DNA from: Candidatus Latescibacterota bacterium
Lineage (GTDB): Bacteria; Krumholzibacteriota; Krumholzibacteriia; G020349025
DNA length: 64,000 bases
NCBI GenBank assembly: GCA_020349025.1
Contig: CP070763.1
Span: 3,041,661-3,105,660 of the forward strand
Direction: 5' to 3'
This document shows positions 9,678 to 17,914 of the stretch, one piece after another (the first letter of the stretch is position 1; each line of letters begins with the position of its first letter). The notes under the pieces were generated by a model. The model saw only the letters and a list, made by a program, of their open reading frames with translations, was not told the origin of the DNA and searched no databases. Both the position numbers and the translations under genes were made by a program.

Positions 9678-9994
9678 TCACCACGCCTCGAGGCCCGGCC
9701 CGTGCCGAGTGTATGGAAAGGGTCGGGTGCGCCTCGTGTGAGCCGTTGATTGTCTGGATTGGACGTCGGCCGACAAGGAACTGGGCAATCGCGCGGAATT
9801 CCATGACTGGAGCGGGTTTCGGCGCGATCGAAACCCATCCACCCCTTGACACCATTCGATTGTTCAATGGATGATTCTCGAGTCACTTGGGGTGAAGGGA
9901 TCCCGAGACGCTACACCCGGAGTCGGGTTTGAGTATCAGGGGGAGGTGAGTCGCTCCGGCTGCAGCGATTGGCACGGTGGGGTCGGGGCTGACA
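9678..9994. other. intergenic stretch with no gene seen
   Basis: About 317 nt between the operon end and the zinc-ribbon gene. Apart from the promoter candidate at 9846-9875 I find no conserved coding frame, no tRNA fold and no strong terminator. Confidence 0.5.
9846..9875 (+). promoter_or_regulatory. sigma-70 type promoter candidate for the zinc-ribbon gene
   Basis: A perfect TTGACA at 9846-9851, then 18 nt, then GATGAT at 9870-9875, which matches 4 of 6 bases of TATAAT. It faces the small zinc-ribbon gene at 9995 with a leader of about 110 nt. Confidence 0.35.
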
Positions 9995-10189
9995 ATGGAG
10001 ACGAACGAGTTTCCGCTCTGCAAGAAGTGCGACAACGGGGTCCTGCTTCCGCTGTCCGACTATGGGCGCGAGGGCGCGCCGATTACCTACAAGGCCTGGG
10101 TCTGCAACAACCCCGGTTGCGGCTTCAACATCCGAATCGACAACGGTGAGATCAGCTTCGGCCGGCCGCTCGGTCAGTCGTTGAAGTAG
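9995..10189 (+). CDS. small zinc-ribbon-like protein
   Basis: 64 residues from the ATG at 9995; an upstream in-frame GTG at 9977 would add six residues. It has CKKC near the N-terminus (about residues 9-12) and CNNPGC about 25 residues later, so four cysteines could bind one zinc ion. The C-terminal part (FNIRIDNGEISFGRP) is beta-like. The protein resembles a topoisomerase- or transcription-type zinc ribbon; no catalytic domain is present and the function is unknown. It is a single gene, convergent with the CPBP protease gene, with hairpins between them. Confidence 0.65.
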   Translation: METNEFPLCKKCDNGVLLPLSDYGREGAPITYKAWVCNNPGCGFNIRIDNGEISFGRPLGQSLK

Positions 10190-10210
10190 GCGGTCCACGC
10201 CACGTGCGGC

Positions 10211-10240
10211 GACCCGAGAGGAGAAGCGATCTCTCGGGTC
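10211..10240. terminator. hairpin between convergent genes
   Basis: A perfect 10-bp inverted repeat (GACCCGAGAG and CTCTCGGGTC) with a 10-nt loop, just after the zinc-ribbon stop. No T-run follows on either side. Two further short stems follow at 10272-10285 and 10284-10303 (CGGTGATC/GATCACCG with a GCGA tetraloop), the latter overlapping the CPBP stop. This probably ends transcripts from both sides. Confidence 0.45.
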
Positions 10241-10297
10241 CGATCTCGAATCTGTCGCTCCTCTTCCAGGTCGACGCAAGCGTCGGTGATCGCGAGA

Positions 10298-11164
10298 TCA
10301 CCGCGCCGGGTCCTCCGGTCGGGGCTCTTCCGCGTTCGCCGGGAGGCGCTGCGGTGTGGGGCCGGGCTGCAGAAGGCGGAACCCGAGCAGAAGTCCGACG
10401 GCACCCAGCCCCAGGATCGCGGGCCGGGTCACGAACGCCTCGATCTCACCCGTCGCCACGTCCCCCGTCTGCAGCAGCTCGACGTACGCCACCAGGTTGA
10501 ACAGGGCGTGTGCGATCCAGGCGGCCAGCAGCGACCCGGTGCGGAGCACGATCAAGCCGAGCACGATGCCGAGAATGAAGATCGGCAGCAGCGCCCACGG
10601 CTGGAAGTGCACCGCCGCGAAGAGGAGCGCGACCAGAACGACGGCCAGAAGCGGCGGCATGTGGCGCCGCAGGACGCCCAGGAGCAGCACTCGAAAAACC
10701 ACCTCTTCCCCCAGCGGCGCCAGGATGACGAGCGCGAGCACGCCGCCCACGAGCTCGGAGGTGTTGGTCGGGATGATGCCGCGGTAGAAATCGAAGTAGA
10801 TCAGATCCGGCTCCACGAGGCGCAGATTGAGGGCGCTCCCGGCGTAGGCCAGCGGCAGCGTGCCGGCGCTCAACAGGAGAACGCCGAGAAGCTGGCGCCC
10901 GTCCAGGCGGCGGAGCCAGAGCTCTTTCGCGAGGGGCAGTCCCAGGCGCCTCAGCAGCAACGACAACGGCAGCAGAATGCCCAGGACGGGAGCGACCACC
11001 AGGCCCCAGATCGTCCCGCCCCGGCCGGTGAATGAGAGCAGGGCGCTCAGAAGCTGGTACAGGAAGAGGAGTCCGCCGGCGAGGAGCAGAGTCCACAGCC
11101 CCAGCAGGTCGTACAGTTCGAACGAGCGCCGCTCGACAGGCTCGTGGAGTTCAGGGTCCGTCAT
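10298..11164 (-). CDS. CPBP family intramembrane metalloprotease (CAAX protease/Abi)
   Basis: 288 residues from the ATG at 11164; an in-frame TTG at 11203 gives a 13-residue extension without hydrophobic or conserved content. Multiple membrane helices. The family motifs are visible in order: EEVVFR (the tandem Glu and Arg of motif 1), FAAVHF (motif 2 His) and WIAHALFN (motif 3 His/Asn). These form the presumed metal-binding active site of the CPBP/Rce1 family. Such proteins cleave membrane substrates or protect against bacteriocins; the substrate here is unknown. Standalone gene, divergent from nnr. Confidence 0.88.
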   Translation of the reverse strand: MTDPELHEPVERRSFELYDLLGLWTLLLAGGLLFLYQLLSALLSFTGRGGTIWGLVVAPVLGILLPLSLLLRRLGLPLAKELWLRRLDGRQLLGVLLLSAGTLPLAYAGSALNLRLVEPDLIYFDFYRGIIPTNTSELVGGVLALVILAPLGEEVVFRVLLLGVLRRHMPPLLAVVLVALLFAAVHFQPWALLPIFILGIVLGLIVLRTGSLLAAWIAHALFNLVAYVELLQTGDVATGEIEAFVTRPAILGLGAVGLLLGFRLLQPGPTPQRLPANAEEPRPEDPAR

Positions 11165-11301
11165 CCTCGCGGCAGTATCGCAGCCCGCACTCGCCAGCCG
11201 CAATCGACGTCGGCGCGTCCGGTTGACCGTCGTTTCGCCGCGCCACTACTGTCCGGTCGGGGATTCCTTTCGTGTCAACCGTGTGGCGCCCGAGGTGCGA
11301 C

Positions 11302-12915
11302 GTGAAGCTGGTGACCGCCAAGCAGATGCAGGAGATCGACCGCCGCACGATCGATGGCGGTCTGGTCCCCGCGCTCGAGCTCATGGAGAACGCGGGGCAT
11401 GCGACTGCGCGGGAAGCGTCGCAGCTTCTCGCGGATCCGCGCGGCGCACGCGTAGAGATCGTGTGCGGCAAGGGGAACAACGCGGGCGATGGGCTCGTCG
11501 TCGCGCGCCTGCTCGCAGCGGCGGGTGCCGAGGTGTGCGTCCACATGACCCACCCGGCGGCGGAGCTCAGCCCCGACGCACGCGAGAACTTCGCGCGCCT
11601 ACCGTCCGGCGTCGAGGCGATGCAGGTCCCCGACTCGCTTCCGGACCCGGGCGCGACCGACTCCCCCTTGGCGCGTCCGCGACTGGATGCTGGCCCGATG
11701 GCGATGTCCGCGCCCGGCGACGCATGCGCCCGTTTGGCGCACCACCTGCGCGGCGCCGACCTGTGCGTCGACGCGCTCCTCGGCACGGGTGTCGAGCGAC
11801 GGCTGACGGGTCGGCTCGCAAGCCTGGTGAACTGGATCAATCGCTGCAGCGTGCGCACCCTCTCGGTCGACGTCCCCTCCGGCATCGATGCCACGAGCGG
11901 CGAGGTTCTCGGCACAGCAGTCTGGGCCGATCTCACGGTCACGTTCGGCTTGCCGAAGCTCGGGCTCGCTCTGCACCCGGGGCGCGAGCGCGCCGGTCGA
12001 CTCGTCGTGGCGGAGATCGGCTTTCCCGATTCCGTCGTGGAGCAGACGCACAGCGTCTGGTCCTGGGTCGATGCGGAGTGCGCGCGCAGCTTGCTCCCGC
12101 GACTTGCACCCGATGCGCACAAGTACTCGCGCGGCTGTGTCGTCGTGATCGCCGGCAGTCGCGGTTTTCCCGGCGCCGCCGCGCTCGCCGCCGAGGCTGC
12201 GCTGCGTGCCGGAGCCGGGATGGTGCATCTGGTTGCGCCACGCTCGATCCACGACATCCTCGAGACGCAGCTGCGCGAAGTGATCGTGCACCCCGCGCCA
12301 GAAGATGAATCTGGGTCTGCCGCGGCGCCCACGCTGGAGCTCATCGAGCCGCTCCTGCCGCGCGCCGATGCCGTCGCCATCGGACCCGGTGTCGGCGGTG
12401 CCGCGAGCACGCGCGCCTGGATCGGCGACCTCCTGAAGAAGCTGCCGTGCCCCGCCGTGGTCGACGCCGACGCCGTTCTGGCCCTGCCGGAGCCTCCCCA
12501 CCCGGCGCCGCGCCTCGTCACACCCCATGCCGGCGAGCTGAGCCGGTGGCTCGGAGTCGCGGGTGCGAAGGTCGCAGAGGCGTACATCGACATCGCGGCG
12601 GACACCGCTCGCCAGCGTGACGCGGTGGTGGTCGCCAAAGGGGCGCCCACCGTGGTCCTCAGCCCGGCCGGCGAGCGCCGCGTGAATGGGAGCGGGAATC
12701 CGGGTCTGGCGACGGCCGGCTCGGGCGACGTCCTCACGGGCCTCATCGGCGCGCTCGTCGCGCAGGGTCTCGCAGCCACCGATGCGGCGTCTCTGGGCGT
12801 TTTCCTGCACGGGCGGGCTGCAGACCTCGCGAGCCGCGATTCCTCCCCGCGCAGCCTCGTTGCGGGCGACATCCTGCGGTTCATCGGCCGCGCCTACGCT
12901 TCACTCGAAGCCTGA
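11302..12915 (+). CDS. nnr: bifunctional NAD(P)H-hydrate epimerase/dehydratase
   Basis: Repairs hydrated NAD(P)H: the N-terminal YjeF epimerase domain (about 1-225) interconverts R and S NADHX, and the C-terminal ribokinase-like dehydratase domain (about 240-537) removes water using ADP or ATP. Visible motifs are GKGNNAGDGLVVARLL and DVPSGIDATSG in the N domain, and DADAV, TPHAGELSRWLG and GSGDVLTGLIGAL in the C domain. I chose the GTG at 11302 because the protein then begins with the usual MKLVTAxQM and GAGG lies about 8 nt upstream; the frame also offers a GTG at 11272. An insertion of about 40 residues (Pro/Asp/Ala-rich, near 105-145) sits before the LLGTGVERRLTG motif. Confidence 0.92.
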   Translation: MKLVTAKQMQEIDRRTIDGGLVPALELMENAGHATAREASQLLADPRGARVEIVCGKGNNAGDGLVVARLLAAAGAEVCVHMTHPAAELSPDARENFARLPSGVEAMQVPDSLPDPGATDSPLARPRLDAGPMAMSAPGDACARLAHHLRGADLCVDALLGTGVERRLTGRLASLVNWINRCSVRTLSVDVPSGIDATSGEVLGTAVWADLTVTFGLPKLGLALHPGRERAGRLVVAEIGFPDSVVEQTHSVWSWVDAECARSLLPRLAPDAHKYSRGCVVVIAGSRGFPGAAALAAEAALRAGAGMVHLVAPRSIHDILETQLREVIVHPAPEDESGSAAAPTLELIEPLLPRADAVAIGPGVGGAASTRAWIGDLLKKLPCPAVVDADAVLALPEPPHPAPRLVTPHAGELSRWLGVAGAKVAEAYIDIAADTARQRDAVVVAKGAPTVVLSPAGERRVNGSGNPGLATAGSGDVLTGLIGALVAQGLAATDAASLGVFLHGRAADLASRDSSPRSLVAGDILRFIGRAYASLEA

Positions 12916-12942
12916 CACGCAGCCTGACACGAGCCATGACAC
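12910..12942. repeat. three helically phased direct repeats
   Basis: Two identical copies of GCCTGACACG begin at 12910 and 12922, and a diverged copy (GCCATGACAC) begins at 12933. The 11-12 bp period is close to one helical turn. The first copy overlaps the nnr stop codon. They lie about 105-140 bp upstream of the sigma-54-like promoter, a usual distance for enhancer sites. Confidence 0.5.
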
Positions 12943-12952
12943 CAACTGCCAA

Positions 12953-12973
12953 GCACTGCCATTGTAGCAGTGA
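12953..12973. promoter_or_regulatory. CIRCE-like inverted repeat upstream of hsp20 genes
   Basis: GCACTG, 9 nt, CAGTGA: the same arm position and 9-nt spacing as the HrcA operator CIRCE (arms GCACTC/GAGTGC) but with changed inner bases. An equivalent reading is CACTGC-N7-GCAGTG. The internal GCCATTGTAGC also matches the repeats at 23106-23137. A regulator site is plausible, not proven. Confidence 0.35.
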
Positions 12974-13047
12974 GCCCGGGACGGTCGTTGCGGCGGTATT
13001 CCGGTAACAAGCTGTCAAAAATGATTTTAAGACCTAAGCTCAATGTC

Positions 13048-13063
13048 TGGCACGCTCCTGGCA
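13048..13063 (+). promoter_or_regulatory. sigma-54 type -24/-12 promoter for the hsp20 operon
   Basis: TGGCACG, 4 nt, TGGCA, with exact GG-N10-GC spacing (GG at 13049-13050, GC at 13061-13062). It differs from the consensus TGGCACG-N4-TTGCA at a single base. It faces the hsp20 pair with an expected start near 13074 and a leader of about 100 nt. Confidence 0.55.
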
Positions 13064-13175
13064 ATCCTCCTGGTCCGAGATCGCGAGAATCGAAGCATGC
13101 TGCCAGGTTGGCAGATGGAGAGAATCGCGAGTCCCGAGCCCGGATCGACCCCGGGTTCATGAAGGAGGTTGGGAG

Positions 13176-13616
13176 ATGGCACTCGTTCGCTGGAGACCAA
13201 GAAACGACTCCTTCTTCCTGGATCCGTTTTTTGCCCGGTTCGACGAGCTCTTTCGTGACTGGCCCGCCGAGGACACCAGCACGCGGAGCTGGCATCCGGC
13301 GCTGGATCTGGAAGAGGAGAAGGAACGACTCGTCGCACGTCTGGAGCTTCCCGGCGTCGATCCGAAGCAGGTCGAGATCAACCTGCAGGGCGACATGCTG
13401 ACGGTGCGTGGCGAGCGCAAGGATGAGCGCGAAAGCAAAGAGGGCACGGTGCTGAAGCGTGAGCAGGTCTACGGCTCCTTCCAGCGCAGCGTGCAGCTTC
13501 CCTACCGCGTGCAGGCGGACCAGGTGAAGGCGGAGTACAAGAATGGCGTCATGACGATCCTGTTGCCGAAGGCGGAGGAGTACGTCGGACGACAGATCCA
13601 AGTCGAGGTCAAGTAA
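13176..13616 (+). CDS. Hsp20/alpha-crystallin small heat-shock protein
   Basis: 146 residues; a strong AAGGAGG lies just before the ATG. Cytoplasmic ATP-independent chaperone that holds unfolding proteins. The N-terminal arm (RNDSFFLDPFFARFDELF) leads into the alpha-crystallin domain (about 40-140) with the conserved LELPGVDPKQVEI, GERKDERE and the C-terminal NGVMTILLPK (the A-x-x-x-n-G-v-L signature region). The second hsp20 gene follows after 33 nt. A sigma-54-like promoter and a CIRCE-like repeat lie upstream. Confidence 0.93.
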   Translation: MALVRWRPRNDSFFLDPFFARFDELFRDWPAEDTSTRSWHPALDLEEEKERLVARLELPGVDPKQVEINLQGDMLTVRGERKDERESKEGTVLKREQVYGSFQRSVQLPYRVQADQVKAEYKNGVMTILLPKAEEYVGRQIQVEVK

Positions 13617-13649
13617 CCGGTCGCGGAGTCGACCACTCGGAGGTGCAAC

Positions 13650-14030
13650 ATGCTCGTGCGATGGACGCGCCCGATCCCGTTCGATCAGGAGGACCACACC
13701 CGGACGCTCGCTCCGGCGGTCGACATCCTGGACGATGGAGAGAGCTACAACATCGTGATGGATCTACCCGGTGTGAAAAGCGAGGACCTGAAGCTCGATC
13801 TCGAGCACCAGAGCTTGACGATTCACGCCACGCGTCAAGGCTACAACGGCAAGACGCGGATGCTCCACAGGGGCCGCCGCGGCGAAGGAGAGTTCGAACG
13901 GCGCTTCAGGATCGGCGAAGACGTGGATCGCGACAAGGTGTCGGCGCGGCTCGAGGATGGAGTCCTGACGATCACGCTCCCGCGTCGTGCCGAGGATCGC
14001 AAGCGCCGCATCGAGATCGAGGTGCAGTAG
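13650..14030 (+). CDS. second Hsp20/alpha-crystallin protein
   Basis: 126 residues; GGAGG precedes the ATG. The N-terminal arm is shorter than in its neighbour. The alpha-crystallin core shows MDLPGVKSEDLKLDLE and DGVLTITLPRR. The sequence has clearly diverged from the first copy, so this is not a recent duplication; two different small heat-shock proteins commonly form mixed or specialised oligomers. A perfect terminator hairpin follows at 14086. Confidence 0.92.
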   Translation: MLVRWTRPIPFDQEDHTRTLAPAVDILDDGESYNIVMDLPGVKSEDLKLDLEHQSLTIHATRQGYNGKTRMLHRGRRGEGEFERRFRIGEDVDRDKVSARLEDGVLTITLPRRAEDRKRRIEIEVQ

Positions 14031-14085
14031 GGCGCAGAAGCCAGGAGGGAGCCCGCAGCGAGGGAGCGCAAGAAGGGTCCTGCAG

Positions 14086-14111
14086 AAGGGGGTCGCAGTT
14101 GCGACCCCCTT
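14086..14111 (+). terminator. perfect 12-bp hairpin ending the hsp20 operon
   Basis: AAGGGGGTCGCA pairs completely with TGCGACCCCCTT around a very tight loop. T-containing sequence (TCGGTGTCTTTC) follows. It lies 55 nt after the second hsp20 stop and before the convergent murI, so it may stop both transcripts. Confidence 0.7.
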
Positions 14112-14175
14112 CGGTGTCTTTCGCACGCCCACGCTCGCACGCAAACATCCTGTCAGCCGCGCTCCCGCCAGCCCG

Positions 14176-14976
14176 TCACGCTTCGCGCAGGCGCCCCTCG
14201 TCCCAACGGAGTGCACGCGCGCGCAGCGGTTGTCGCAGCAGCCGGCGCGCGACGCGCTCGAACTCCGATGCACTCCCCGTCGTACAGAACTCGTGCGCCG
14301 CGGTTGCGCCCGGGCTCGCTGCGACGACGCGCCCCACCTGGCGCGCGACCGCCGGGGCCGGGTCGATCACCTGCACGTGGGGTCCCACGATCTGTTGAAT
14401 GCGCCTGCGGGCGAAAGGGTAGTGCGTGCACGCCAGGACGATGGTGTCGGCGTGCGCATCGAGAGCCGACTGCAGGCAACGGTGCAGGAGTGGATCGAGC
14501 ACTTTCCCCTCCGTGTCGCCCGTTTCGATCTGCTCCACCAGGCCGGGACAGGGTTGGCGAATGACTTGCGCGTTGGCTGCGAAGCGATCGACGGTCGCCG
14601 CAAAGAGCTCCCCATCGAGCGTCGCGGGGGTGGCGAGGACGGCGATCACCTTGGCGCGCGAACTGAAGGCAGCGGGCTTGACCGCGGGTTCCATGCCGAC
14701 GAAACGCAGGTGTGGGAACTCGGCGCGCAACGGGCGCAGCGCCACGGCGGAAGCGGTGTTGCACGCGACCACGATGGCGCTGCAGGCGTTGTCGGCCAGG
14801 TAGCGCACGATGCCGCGCGCGTGCTCGAGGATGGCAGCTGCCGAACGCGAGCCGTAGGGGATGTGGGCTTGGTCGGCGACGTAGCACGTCTCGAGCGTGG
14901 GGTGCTGGTGCACGATCTCGCGCCATACGCTCAGCCCACCCACTCCGGAGTCGAAGATGCCGACACGCCGCCCCAC
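14176..14976 (-). CDS. murI: glutamate racemase
   Basis: Makes D-glutamate for peptidoglycan in the cytoplasm. 266 residues from the GTG at 14976, chosen because AGGAGG lies 6 nt upstream and the protein then starts at the conserved VGIFDSGVGGLSV. Both catalytic cysteines are present in VACNTAS and ACTHYPF, and YVADQAHIPYG is a family motif. The length is normal for the family. The upstream open frame to 15105 is a non-homologous extension. It is divergent from the glycosyltransferase at 15138, with about 160 nt between. Confidence 0.93.
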   Translation of the reverse strand: MGRRVGIFDSGVGGLSVWREIVHQHPTLETCYVADQAHIPYGSRSAAAILEHARGIVRYLADNACSAIVVACNTASAVALRPLRAEFPHLRFVGMEPAVKPAAFSSRAKVIAVLATPATLDGELFAATVDRFAANAQVIRQPCPGLVEQIETGDTEGKVLDPLLHRCLQSALDAHADTIVLACTHYPFARRRIQQIVGPHVQVIDPAPAVARQVGRVVAASPGATAAHEFCTTGSASEFERVARRLLRQPLRARALRWDEGRLREA

Positions 14977-15137
14977 ACCGCACCTCCTGCAACTGCACCG
15001 GCCGCCATGATCGTAAGACGCCGGATCGGTGGAGTCAAAAAGTGCAGGGCGGGCTGGAGTGTGCGCGGGGCTTGACCGCAGGCGGATCGGGTGCTCCCCT
15101 CGCACCAGGCCGTGCGATCGCAGAGCGAGGCTGGAGC

Positions 15138-16229
15138 TTGGATGTCGTCCACGTCATCAACAACCTTCCCTTCGGGGGCGCCGAGCGCTTTTTGTTGCAG
15201 CTTGCTCCAGCTCAGGCGCGACTCGGGTGCAGTGTGCATGTCGTGACCCTGGTCGACCGCAACCCGCTGGCGACGAGTCTGGCGGACAGCGTCACGTACC
15301 GCTGTCTCGGTCGCGAGCGCCTCAACGACCCGCGGCTCGCCGTCGACCTGACCTCGTTGCTGCGCCAGCTCGGCCCCGACGTCGTTCACACGCATCTCTT
15401 CTACGCCGATTTTTTTGGCCGCACGGCGGCACGGCTCGCCAGTGTTCCCAGGATCGTGAGCACCGAGCACAGCACGGAACGCGGTCCCCTCAGCGGCCGG
15501 CGGCGTGCAGCCATGCGTTGGAGCGCGAAGTTCGCACACCGGATCGTCGCCGTTTCGGAGGCGGCGCGCCGCGGCGCGGTGGAACGTCTCGCACTTCCGG
15601 AATCACGCTTCGTCGTCATTCCGAACGGCATCGACCTGGCTCCGTGGGGTACCGTGGAGCCGCTGGCACGCGACGCATTGCGCCTCGCACCGGACGCGAT
15701 CGTGGCGGGCTTCGTGGGACGCTTGGTCGAATCGAAGGGGATCGAGACGCTTCTGCGCGCCCTGGCTGCCGTTGCGAATCCGCGCCTGGTCCTGCTGCTG
15801 GTGGGGGATGGGCCCGAGCGGCAGCGGCTGCAGCAGGTGGCGCTCCAGCTGCAGCTGGGCGATCGGGTGCGCTGGCTCGGCTACCGGCACGACGTTCCCA
15901 GCTTGCTCAAGAGCTTCGACCTTTTCCTCCTGCCGTCGTGGTGGGAGGGCCACGCCATCTCCTTGCTCGAGGCGATGGCTGCCGGGTGTGCCTGCGTCGT
16001 GAGCGCCATCCCGGAGCTCGTGGACACGCTCGGCGACGCCGGTCGCCACGTCCGCCCCGGAGATGCGGACGCGCTCGCCGCGAGCCTGCGGGAGTTGTCC
16101 GCTTCCGCATCGCTGCGCCAGGAGCTCGGACGGCGGGCGCTGCAGCAGGTGAGACGATTCTCGATCGAGTCCGCCGCGTCGCGCTACGTCTCGCTATACA
16201 ATGAGCTCGTCGTGGGCGCGGGATCGTGA
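15138..16229 (+). CDS. GT4 family glycosyltransferase
   Basis: 363 residues from a TTG with GAGG 7 nt upstream; the protein then begins with the standard N-terminal strand and GGAERFL motif. GT-B fold: an acceptor domain (VVHTHLFYADFFGR, STEHSTERG) and a C-terminal donor-nucleotide domain (FVGRLVESKGIETLL, LLLVGDGPERQRL, and the E-x7-E motif in EGHAISLLEAM). It probably transfers a sugar to an envelope glycan or lipid; donor and acceptor are unknown. It overlaps the next gene by 4 nt. Neighbours encode exported proteins of unclear function rather than other glycan enzymes. Confidence 0.88.
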   Translation: MDVVHVINNLPFGGAERFLLQLAPAQARLGCSVHVVTLVDRNPLATSLADSVTYRCLGRERLNDPRLAVDLTSLLRQLGPDVVHTHLFYADFFGRTAARLASVPRIVSTEHSTERGPLSGRRRAAMRWSAKFAHRIVAVSEAARRGAVERLALPESRFVVIPNGIDLAPWGTVEPLARDALRLAPDAIVAGFVGRLVESKGIETLLRALAAVANPRLVLLLVGDGPERQRLQQVALQLQLGDRVRWLGYRHDVPSLLKSFDLFLLPSWWEGHAISLLEAMAAGCACVVSAIPELVDTLGDAGRHVRPGDADALAASLRELSASASLRQELGRRALQQVRRFSIESAASRYVSLYNELVVGAGS

Positions 16230-17914
16230 CGCACCAGCATGCGGGGCGAAACCTCATGGCAGCATCAGCGCGACGTCGTTTCCTCCAGAGAAGCACGCTG
16301 CTTCTTCTCTGCGTTCTTGCCGCGAGTTCCGTGACGAGCGCCGAGGATCCGACGACCTCGCTCGACTCACTCATTGCGGATGCGGTGCGCCTCGTCGGCG
16401 AGCGCTACTCGCAGCCGATCGGCCGTGTGGTGGAGCGCCGACGCGGGCGCGTCTTCGTCGTCGTCCATGGCGAGCCGCCGCGCTCGGGTGTCCGCCTGCT
16501 GGGGATGCGTCCGATCCCGGGTGCACCGCCTGGGCGCGAGCGCTTGATCGCCAAGCTGCAGGTGCAGCGGACGACGCAGGGGCTGGTCGAGTGCAAGGAG
16601 GTGGAGCGCAGCGGACGAGAGCACGTCGAGAAGGATGACATCGTGCGTGTTCAGGGCAATCCGCAGCGTCTGCTCCTCGCTCCCTGCGTCGCGCTCGTCG
16701 ATCTCGCTCCGGTCGTCACCCAGGTCATCGGCGAGAAGCTCCGCGCTGCCATCTTGGGACGCATGGACGTCGAGTTGGTCGGGGAACGTGAGCTCGAAGC
16801 GCGTGCCGAGCGGGCCTACTGGTCGGGAAGCGTTCAGGAGTTTCTCGGCCGCCTCGATGGCGTCGACGAGGTTCTCTTTCCGGTGCTTCTGCAAACGGCG
16901 GGACGCGTGCTCCTCAACCTCGAGTACTACTCGGTCGAGCGCGGTCGCGCGGTGCAGATCGACGTTGCGGTGGTGGACACCGACGCCATGCTGCGCGCGT
17001 GGCTGCGCGCGGGGAATCCGCGCCGAGCCGCCCCCCCCGGTTTTCGCCTGCTGACGACCCAGGTCTTCCCCTGGAACGTGTCGGCGCTGGCAGCGTCGCC
17101 GCACGGGGGTCTGCTCGCGGCCGCACGCGACAGCATGCACTGCCTCGACTTCGACTACCCAGGGCTGCGACCGACTCAAAGCCTAGCTCTGGGAGCGCGC
17201 CAACGCAGGCGCCGCGAGCCCTACACGCTGATCCTGGTTCACGACGCCTTGGAGGGCGCTGTGCGCAACGAGCGTAGCGCCTGGATCGTGAGTGACGAGC
17301 GCCTGCCCCAGGCGCTCGTCGCCGATGGGGAGAACGGAGTGCAGCTGCAGGGCTCGCTGAGGCTCGACTCGAGCCGCGCGCTCGAGGATCTCTGGGTCGC
17401 GACGCGCGGCCCCACCCCCGTGGCGGGATCGTGGTGGCCCTCTCCCACTCGAGGTGAGCACCCGGTCGTCGAGCCGCTCTTTGCAGACGTCGATGTCGAT
17501 GGGCACGTCGATCTGATGTGGAGCGATGCGCGGGGCATGCTTCACGTTCAACGCGTCGCCGTGCATCGCACGGCATCCTTCCCCGGCTTTGGCGACGTCA
17601 AGGCGGTGCAGCCGGGAAGGATCCCCGATTCGCGCGCCGTCCTGTGGCTCACCGATCCGGTCTGCTGTGGTGAGGCCGATCGTCTGCACGCGGCGCAGCT
17701 CCAGGATGCGGAGCTCCAGCTGGTGTGGAGCAGCCCACCCTTCGACGGCACGCTCGTGGCGCTCGCAAGCCACGATCTCAATGGCGATGCGGCGCTCGAC
17801 CTCGTTGCCGCCGAAGCGGTGGAGGATGGCACCCGTTTCCACGTCTTTCTCGCGCTCCCGGGTGAGAGCACACCGGCGCGTGGCATGGCGCTGTCGCAGG
17901 AGGGAGCCCGATGA
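16226..17914 (+). CDS. exported protein with FG-GAP-like C-terminus, function unknown
   Basis: 562 residues from GTG, 4-nt overlap with the glycosyltransferase stop; an ATG at 16256 is an alternative. The N-terminus has a Tat-like RRRFLQ motif followed by a hydrophobic stretch ending VTSAED. Residues about 50-170 (IGRVVERRRGRVFVVV..., then a repeated strand pattern ending DIVRV) resemble the beta domain of FlgT-type proteins, and about 175-280 resembles TolB/FlgO-like N-terminal folds; both are weak inferences. The C-terminal half carries calcium-binding-like FG-GAP/VCBS motifs, DVDVDGHVDLM (about 416-426) and DLNGDAALDLV (about 517-527), suggesting a beta-propeller. It overlaps the next gene by 4 nt. 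Confidence 0.7.
   Translation: MTHQHAGRNLMAASARRRFLQRSTLLLLCVLAASSVTSAEDPTTSLDSLIADAVRLVGERYSQPIGRVVERRRGRVFVVVHGEPPRSGVRLLGMRPIPGAPPGRERLIAKLQVQRTTQGLVECKEVERSGREHVEKDDIVRVQGNPQRLLLAPCVALVDLAPVVTQVIGEKLRAAILGRMDVELVGERELEARAERAYWSGSVQEFLGRLDGVDEVLFPVLLQTAGRVLLNLEYYSVERGRAVQIDVAVVDTDAMLRAWLRAGNPRRAAPPGFRLLTTQVFPWNVSALAASPHGGLLAAARDSMHCLDFDYPGLRPTQSLALGARQRRRREPYTLILVHDALEGAVRNERSAWIVSDERLPQALVADGENGVQLQGSLRLDSSRALEDLWVATRGPTPVAGSWWPSPTRGEHPVVEPLFADVDVDGHVDLMWSDARGMLHVQRVAVHRTASFPGFGDVKAVQPGRIPDSRAVLWLTDPVCCGEADRLHAAQLQDAELQLVWSSPPFDGTLVALASHDLNGDAALDLVAAEAVEDGTRFHVFLALPGESTPARGMALSQEGAR

Noticed and set aside
15662..15680. Sigma-54-like TGGCACG...TTGC inside the glycosyltransferase gene
   Set aside because: The GG-to-GC spacing is 13 rather than 10, and it lies inside a coding sequence.
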